Of a stretch of 64,000 nucleotides of DNA, positions 57,651 to 64,000 are shown piece after piece. Made by a program: the position numbers and the translations under genes. Position 1 is the stretch's first letter. Each line of letters begins with the position of its first letter. The DNA comes from Streptomyces sp. PsTaAH-137 (GTDB lineage Bacteria; Actinomycetota; Actinomycetes; Streptomycetales; Streptomycetaceae), in assembly GCF_003259365.1 (NCBI RefSeq), contig NZ_QLLY01000007.1, forward strand, positions 248,001-312,000. The letters run 5' to 3'. The notes beneath the pieces were generated by a model, which worked only from the letters and a program-made list of their open reading frames with translations, did not search any database and was not told the DNA's origin.

Positions 57651-58919
57651 GTGAAGCTCCGCTTCCTCGCCGGCCTGTCCGCGTTCGTCGCGGTCGCCGG
57701 GCTCAGTGCCTGCAGCAGCTCGTCCGGCTCCGACGGAGACTCGGCCGGCGGGCGCACCAGGATCGACGTGTGGCTGATGCGCGACAGCGTGTCGGCCGCC
57801 TTCCAGAAGGACTTCGTGAAGGGCTTCGAGGCCGCGCACCCCGACATCGACGTGCGGGTGCAGATCCAGGAGTGGGACGGCATCGGCGGGAAGGTCACCG
57901 CGGCCCTCGCCAGCAACGACGCACCCGACGTGATCGAGAGCGGCAACACGCAGGTCGCGCAGTTCGCCCAGAGCGGCGGGCTGACCGACCTGAGCGGCAA
58001 GGTCGACGATCTCGGCGGCAAGGACTGGCTGAAGGGGCTCGCCGAGCCGGGCGCGTACGAGGGCAAGCAGTACGGCATCCCGTACTACGCCGCGAACCGG
58101 GTGGTCGTCTACCGCAAGGACCTGTTCGAGAAGGCCGGTGTCGACGCGTCCACGATCAAGACGCGGGACCAGTGGGTCGCGGCCACCCGCAAGCTGAACA
58201 AGGGCAAGCAGCAGGGCATCTACCTGCCGGGGCAGAACTGGTACACGTACGCGGGCTTCGTCTGGGACGAGGGCGGTGACCTGGCCGAGGAGTCCGGCGG
58301 CAAGTGGAAGGGATCCCTGGACTCGCCCGAGGCCGGGCGGGCGATGGCCTTCTACAAGAAGCTCCAGGCGCTCGGCAAGGGCCCCAAGGACTCCGACGAG
58401 GCACAGCCGCCGCAGGCCGAGGTGATGGCGAAGGGCGAGGTCGCCCAGGTGATCTCCACGCCGGGCGGGGCGAACGTCGTCGCCCAGAACAACCCGGAGC
58501 TCAAGGGCAAGCTGGGCTTCTTCCCGATCCCCGGCAAGACGGCCGGGACTCCGGGAGCGGTGTTCACGGGCGGCTCGGACCTGGTGATCCCGGCCGTGGC
58601 CAAGCACCAGGAGGAGGCGTACGCCTTCGTCAAGGCGCTGACGGGCGACGCCTGGCAGAAGAAGCTGGCGGTCGCCATGAGCTACGTGCCGAACAGGACG
58701 ACGCTCGCGAGCGCGGTCTCCGCCGATCCGGGAGCGTCCGCGATGGCGGTGGGCGCGGCCGTCGGGCACGCGACGCCGAACACGCCGGGCTGGGCGGCCG
58801 TCGAGGCGAAGAACCCGATCAAGGACTATCTGACGGCGGTGCTGACCGGTGGCGACCCGGCCGGTGAGGCGAAGAAGGCGTCCGAGGCGATCACGTCGGC
58901 GATGAACGCCGGTTCCTGA
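57651..58919 (+). CDS. ABC sugar importer, solute-binding lipoprotein
   Basis: 422 residues. Lipobox LSAC with Cys21 follows a short signal (FLAGLSAFVAVAG). The fold is that of cluster B sugar-binding proteins: RIDVWLMRDS, DAPDVIESGNTQ, YGIPYYAANRVVVYRKDLF and PGGANVVAQNN. It captures oligosaccharide outside the membrane for the two permeases that follow. The neighbouring GH20 gene and dre-like promoter suggest chitobiose or related GlcNAc oligomers. The start GTG follows AGAGGTG. Confidence 0.92.
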   Translation: MKLRFLAGLSAFVAVAGLSACSSSSGSDGDSAGGRTRIDVWLMRDSVSAAFQKDFVKGFEAAHPDIDVRVQIQEWDGIGGKVTAALASNDAPDVIESGNTQVAQFAQSGGLTDLSGKVDDLGGKDWLKGLAEPGAYEGKQYGIPYYAANRVVVYRKDLFEKAGVDASTIKTRDQWVAATRKLNKGKQQGIYLPGQNWYTYAGFVWDEGGDLAEESGGKWKGSLDSPEAGRAMAFYKKLQALGKGPKDSDEAQPPQAEVMAKGEVAQVISTPGGANVVAQNNPELKGKLGFFPIPGKTAGTPGAVFTGGSDLVIPAVAKHQEEAYAFVKALTGDAWQKKLAVAMSYVPNRTTLASAVSADPGASAMAVGAAVGHATPNTPGWAAVEAKNPIKDYLTAVLTGGDPAGEAKKASEAITSAMNAGS

Positions 58920-58995
58920 CGCCCACGCCCTGTCCCCGGCTCCCTCGGGCCCGGCGTCCTCGCCGGGCCTCGCCTCCCCGAAAGGAGTGTGCGCC

Positions 58996-59963
<968 letters not shown>

Positions 59964-59967
<4 letters not shown>

Positions 59968-60800
59968 GCACGCCGCGCGCACTGCGCCGCCTCCCGCTGA
60001 ACATCGCCGCGACCGTCACGGTCGTCGTGTGCCTGTTCCCCGTGTACTGGATGGTCACCACGGCCTTCAAGCCGTCCCGGGACATCCAGTCGGACAACCC
60101 TCAACTGCTGCCGCAGAGCTGGACCTTCGACCACTTCCGACGGGCGGTCGACGCCGACGGGTTCGGGCTTTTCTGGCGCAACAGCGTGCTGGTCACCCTC
60201 GCCGCGGTGGCACTGGCGCTGCTCGTGGCGCTCGGCGCGTCGTTCGCCGTGGCCCGGATGCGCTGGCGCGGCCGGCGGCACTTCATGCTGATGGTGTTCG
60301 TCGCGCAGATGGCACCGTGGGAGTCGCTGATCATCCCCGTGTACATCATCTCGCGGGACACCGGGATGCTGGACCGGCTGCCCACCCTGACGCTCGTCTA
60401 CTTCATGATGACGCTGCCGTTCACGATCGTGGTGCTGCGCGGCTTCATCGCGACGATTCCCCAGGAGCTGGAGGAGTCGGCGCAGGTCGACGGCTGTACG
60501 CGGGTCGGCGCGTTCCGGCACATCGCGTTTCCGCTGCTCGCGCCCGGCCTGATGGCGACCTCGCTGTTCGGCTACATCACGGCGTGGAACGAGTTCGCGT
60601 ACGCCAACTTCCTCATCATCAAGGAGCAGGACCACCGGACGCTGCCGGTGTGGCTGTCCTCCTTCCAGAACACGTTCGGCACCGACTGGGGCGCCACGAT
60701 GGCCGCCTCCACCCTGTTCGCGCTGCCCGCCCTGGCGATCTTCCTGCTGCTCCAGCGGCATGTGACGTCGGGTTTCGCGGCCGGCGCCGTCAAGGGCTGA
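59964..60800 (+). CDS. ABC sugar transporter permease 2 (MalG-like)
   Basis: 278 residues, six helices, with the EAA loop EESAQVDGCTRVGAFRHIAFP. It begins on the last bases of permease 1, forms the other half of the channel and ends in VKG as usual for this subfamily. GH20 follows after 23 bases. Confidence 0.93.
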
Positions 60801-60823
60801 CGCCCTCGCCTCGGAGGTTCTCC

Positions 60824-62353
60824 GTGCCCGCACCCCTGCCCGCACTCGTCCCTCTCCCCACTCAACTCACCCATCGGCCCGGTCATTTCACTCTGTCCGG
60901 AACGACGTCGGTCCGGGTCTCCCCCGGCGCCGGAGCCGCCGCCGATCTGCTCCGCACCCTCCTCGCCCCCGCCACCGGGCTGCCGCTGCCCGTCTCCCCC
61001 GACGGCGCGTTCGTGCTCGCGCTCGATCCGGACCTCGGCGGCCTGGGCGCCGAAGGCTACGGCCTGACGGTCGCCCCGGACGCCGTCCTCCTGCGCGCCG
61101 CACACCTCACGGGGCTGCTGCGCGGAATCCAGACGGTGCGTCAGCTGCTGCCGGTCGAGGCCCTCTCCGGGGCGCCTCGGCCAGGCGTCGCGTGGCGGCT
61201 GCCCTGCGTCGAGATCACGGACGTGCCCCGGCACTCCTGGCGCGGCTTCCTGCTCGACGTGGCCCGGCACTTCCAGCCGGTGTCCGTGCTGCGCCGCACC
61301 GTCGATCTGCTCGCTCTGCACAAGCTCAACGTGCTGCACCTGCATCTCACCGACGACCAGGGCTGGCGGATGCCGGTCGCCGCGTACCCGCTGCTGACCG
61401 AGGTCGGCGGACGGCGCGCCGGCCCCGTTCCGCACGAAGGGGCCTATACGCGCCGGGAGTTGCTGGACCTTGTCGCGTACGCCGCCGCCCGCGGTGTCAC
61501 CGTCGTCCCGGAGATCGAGATGCCGGGCCATGCGCGGGCCGCGCTCGCCGCGTACCCGGAGCTGGGCAACGTTCCCGGGCGGCGGCTGGACGTGTGGCCC
61601 CTCTGGGGCGTGTGCGACACGGTGTTCGGTGTCCACGAGCCGGTCCTCGACTTCTGCCGCGCCGTTCTCGACGAGGTCGTCGACGTCTTCCCGTCCCGGC
61701 ACATCCACATCGGCGGCGACGAGTGCCCCACCACCGAGTGGGCGGCGAGCCCGGTGGCGCGGGCCCGGGCCGCCGCCGAGGGGCTGGCGCACACGGACGC
61801 GCTGCGGGACTGGTTCCTGGGCCGGATCGGCGCCCATCTCCTCCAGCGCGGACGGACCCCCGTGGTGTGGGCCGAGACCGGGGAGGGGCTGCCCACGGAG
61901 TTCGCGGTGATGTCCTGGCGCGATCCCGAGCACACCCGGATCGCGCTCAAGCGCGGCCACCCCGTGATCAGCAGCCAGCACCGCGCCTCGTACCTGGACT
62001 ACGCGCAGACCGACTCCCCCGACGAGCCGCACGCGGAGCCGGGCCTGGTGCTCGGGCTGCGCACGGTCCACGAGCACGAACCACCGACCGACCCGGACGT
62101 CTCGGGTCGTCTGCTCGGTGTGCAGGCCCAGTTGTGGACCGAGTACGCCCCCACGGTCGGCCACATCGACCGCAGGGTCTTCCCCCGTCTGTCCGCGCTC
62201 GCCGACCGCGCCTGGCACGGCTCCCCGTCGTGGGAGGACTTCCGTGTCCGTCTCGGCGTGCACGGCGCCCGGCTCGCCGCGCTCGGCGTGCGGCACGGGC
62301 CGCTCGACCCGTACGTCCCCGACCCCCACCGTTCCGGAAGGGAACAGTCATGA
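60824..62353 (+). CDS. Cytoplasmic GH20 beta-N-acetylhexosaminidase
   Basis: 509 residues from GTG 60824 (GGAGG upstream). An N-terminal GH20b domain (about 1-120) precedes the GH20 barrel; the catalytic Asp-Glu pair is Asp299-Glu300 in HIGGDECPTTEW, and HLHLTDDQGWRMPV and PEIEMPGHARAALAAYPEL are further hallmarks. No signal peptide is present, so it should act on imported oligosaccharide, releasing GlcNAc. Genetically it belongs to the ABC operon, as in other streptomycete hex/ABC clusters. Confidence 0.94.
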   Translation: MPAPLPALVPLPTQLTHRPGHFTLSGTTSVRVSPGAGAAADLLRTLLAPATGLPLPVSPDGAFVLALDPDLGGLGAEGYGLTVAPDAVLLRAAHLTGLLRGIQTVRQLLPVEALSGAPRPGVAWRLPCVEITDVPRHSWRGFLLDVARHFQPVSVLRRTVDLLALHKLNVLHLHLTDDQGWRMPVAAYPLLTEVGGRRAGPVPHEGAYTRRELLDLVAYAAARGVTVVPEIEMPGHARAALAAYPELGNVPGRRLDVWPLWGVCDTVFGVHEPVLDFCRAVLDEVVDVFPSRHIHIGGDECPTTEWAASPVARARAAAEGLAHTDALRDWFLGRIGAHLLQRGRTPVVWAETGEGLPTEFAVMSWRDPEHTRIALKRGHPVISSQHRASYLDYAQTDSPDEPHAEPGLVLGLRTVHEHEPPTDPDVSGRLLGVQAQLWTEYAPTVGHIDRRVFPRLSALADRAWHGSPSWEDFRVRLGVHGARLAALGVRHGPLDPYVPDPHRSGREQS

Positions 62354-63807
62354 GAAGGACCCCCAGAGCGACCAGGACGACCGCGTCTCCCCGGACGCGC
62401 ACGGCGCTCGCCTGCGCCGTCGCCGCCGCGCTCGGCTGCGCGAGCCTGCTCGCGCTCCCGCAGGGCGCCGCGGCCGCCGACAGCGGGCTGAGCGTGCAGT
62501 ACCACACGGGCAGCACCGGCAGCGATCAGGCGGAGCCCTGGCTGAAGGTGCGCAACACCGGCTCCTCGGCCGTCGCCCTGAGCGATGTCAAGATCCGCTA
62601 CTACTTCAAGTCCGACTCGGCGAGCGCGAGTTACCGCTTCGCCTGCTCGTGGGCGGTCAAGGGCTGTGCCCGCATCACCGGCACCTTCGGCACGCTCGCC
62701 CATCCGACCGCGACGGCCGACCGGTATCTGGAGATCGGGTTCACGTCCGACGCGGGGACGCTCGCGGCCGGCGCCGACACGGGCGACATGCAGCTGCGCT
62801 TCTACCGCGCCGACTGGCAGCCGCTCAACCAGGCCGACGACTACTCGTTCGGCGCCACGCAAGCCGCGTACGGGAACTGGTCGAAGGTGACGGCACAGCT
62901 CAAGGGCGCCACCGTGTGGGGCACGGCGCCGGAGGGCAACGACCCGACGGATCCGACCGATCCCACGGACCCGACCGACCCCACCGACCCGCCCGGGAGC
63001 GGCGCGACCCTCTTCGACGACTTCTCCTACACGGCGTACAACGACCCGCGGATCGCGGCCAACGGCTGGAGCGTGCGCTCCAACTCGGGCGGGCCCGGGG
63101 TGCCGGGGGCGACCTGGGCGCCGGAGAAGGTGACCTTCCCGGTCGTGTCGGGGAACTCCGTGATGAACCTGGAGACGTCGACCTCGGGCACGGGCGAGAG
63201 CACGAAGCAGACCGAAGTGCTCACCAAGGCGACCAAGTTCAAGAACGGCACCTACGCGGCGCGGGTGAAGTTCGCGGACGCGCCGAAGAGCGGGCCCGAC
63301 GGGGACCACCTCGTCCAGACGTTCTTCACCATCAACGACCTGAAGGCGCCGATGGCAGACGACTACGCCGAGTACGACTTCGAGTACCTGCCCAACGGCG
63401 GCTGGGGCGAGCCGTCGAACATCCTCTACACGACGTCCTGGGAGACGTACAACCCGGATCCGTGGCAGGCGGTGAACCAGCACACAGAGGGCCGCCAGAG
63501 CTACGCCGGCTGGCACGACCTGGTGCTCACCATCGACAACAGCTCCATCCACTACTACGTCGACGGTCAGCTGTTCGGCACGCACGACGCCGCGTACCTG
63601 CCCGAGCGGCCGATGTCGATCAACTTCAACCAGTGGCTGATCGACCTGGCCGGGAACACGAGCACCAGTGCGCGCGCCTACGACCAGCAGGTCGACTACG
63701 TGCTGCACGTCAAGGACCAGGTCCTCACTCCGGCCCAGGTGGCGGCGAAGGTGGCCGCCTACCGCTCGGCGGGCACGGCGTTCGAGGACACGGTGCCGTC
63801 GTCCTGA
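62350..63807 (+). CDS. Secreted CBM3-GH16 glycoside hydrolase
   Basis: 485 residues. Signal peptide (TALACAVAAALGCASLLAL, cleavage AAA near 40), then a family 3 carbohydrate-binding module (about 42-195; AEPWLKVRNTGSSAVALSDV, RYYFKSD), a DPT repeat linker and a GH16-like jelly roll with the catalytic cluster in AEYDFEYLP (ExDxE). CBM3 binds cellulose or chitin; GH16 enzymes cleave beta-1,3/1,4-glucans or agar-type galactans. The ATG overlaps the GH20 stop, so it is translated from the same mRNA, although its product leaves the cell. Substrate specificity not clear. Confidence 0.85.
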   Translation: MRRTPRATRTTASPRTRTALACAVAAALGCASLLALPQGAAAADSGLSVQYHTGSTGSDQAEPWLKVRNTGSSAVALSDVKIRYYFKSDSASASYRFACSWAVKGCARITGTFGTLAHPTATADRYLEIGFTSDAGTLAAGADTGDMQLRFYRADWQPLNQADDYSFGATQAAYGNWSKVTAQLKGATVWGTAPEGNDPTDPTDPTDPTDPTDPPGSGATLFDDFSYTAYNDPRIAANGWSVRSNSGGPGVPGATWAPEKVTFPVVSGNSVMNLETSTSGTGESTKQTEVLTKATKFKNGTYAARVKFADAPKSGPDGDHLVQTFFTINDLKAPMADDYAEYDFEYLPNGGWGEPSNILYTTSWETYNPDPWQAVNQHTEGRQSYAGWHDLVLTIDNSSIHYYVDGQLFGTHDAAYLPERPMSINFNQWLIDLAGNTSTSARAYDQQVDYVLHVKDQVLTPAQVAAKVAAYRSAGTAFEDTVPSS

Positions 63808-63825
63808 GGTGATCCGCCCGGGGGC

Positions 63826-63860
63826 GGGGAGTCCGCGCGCCCCACACGCCCGGACTCCCC
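63826..63860 (+). terminator. Hairpin terminator of the ABC-GH20-GH16 operon
   Basis: 10-bp stem (63826-63835 with 63851-63860), 15-base loop, shortly after the GH16 stop codon. Confidence 0.75.
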
Positions 63861-64000
63861 GGTGGTGCTCCCCCACCTCTGACGGCCGGCCCGGGAGTCG
63901 GCAGCGGCCGCCGCGGGCCAGAGTCTGCCGCGCGGCGGCCGGGATCTCATCCCGCACCCCCGGCTTTAGGTAACCTTGTGTGTTGAATCAGTGGCGAGAA
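63861..64000. other. Window edge; possible promoter region of the next gene
   Basis: No gene in the last 140 bases. Near 63966-63980 the sequence becomes A/T-richer and contains AGGTAACCT, which resembles half of an IdeR/DmdR iron box (consensus TTAGGTTAGGCTAACCTAA), but is too short to call. Confidence 0.3.

Noticed and set aside
63968..63976. AGGTAACCT at the window edge as iron box
   Set aside because: Only nine of nineteen consensus positions can be aligned, and the following gene is out of view.

Overview
The window is high-GC actinobacterial DNA. A five-gene conservon, linked DasR-type chitin genes, NTF2-type penicillin-binding proteins, many secreted hydrolases, frequent GTG starts and near absence of TTA codons all point to a Streptomyces chromosome. 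I see no transposase, integrase, tRNA, rRNA or CRISPR array, so this looks like ordinary chromosome rather than an island. Gene ends are often marked by perfect hairpins of 10-19 bp.

Layout. 1-5 kb: the 3' part of an FprA-like ferredoxin reductase, a decayed HAD dehalogenase gene, then a carbonic anhydrase-SulP pair behind four tandem 11-bp repeats. 5-9.5 kb: a Nep1-like protein and the lower half of the hydroxyquinol pathway. 9.6-17 kb: a secreted S1 protease with a CebR-box-like palindrome, plus housekeeping enzymes (HIT, APH, Cof-type HAD, ROK regulator, alpha/beta hydrolase, GNAT). 17-25 kb: a secreted SGNH lipase, a penicillin-binding protein, a FUSC exporter, a molybdopterin/flavin oxidoreductase pair and a cyclophilin.

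25.8-30.4 kb is a complete conservon (cvnA-E) whose P450 lacks the ExxR arginine. 30.4-31.7 kb is an auxiliary-type trpS preceded by a 13-codon leader peptide with tandem Trp codons and an attenuator. 31.7-38 kb holds a P450, a zinc alcohol dehydrogenase behind twin palindromes, a DyP peroxidase-encapsulin nanocompartment operon, and a CYP105-like P450 with its 3Fe-4S ferredoxin. 38-46.6 kb holds a universal stress protein, a GH92 mannosidase, a GlcD-type oxidase with an odd start, a SigB/F-type sigma factor facing an RsbW-like kinase, and a membrane protein with a sigma-like N-terminus. 46.6-50.1 kb is a light-response-like module: photolyase, MerR-B12 regulator and ECF sigma.

50-54 kb holds an Eis-like acetyltransferase and a three-gene secreted operon with two small beta/gamma-crystallin-like proteins. 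54-63.8 kb is a chitin/N-acetylglucosamine unit: an exported GH18 chitinase, OsmC and a GntR regulator, an ABC sugar importer without its own ATPase, a cytoplasmic GH20 hexosaminidase and an exported CBM3-GH16 protein. The chitinase and ABC promoters share one architecture, with a DasR-type site between -35 and -10, and the ABC operon adds a 27-bp palindrome just downstream. The likely flow is: chitinase cuts polymer outside, ABC imports the oligomer, GH20 splits it inside.
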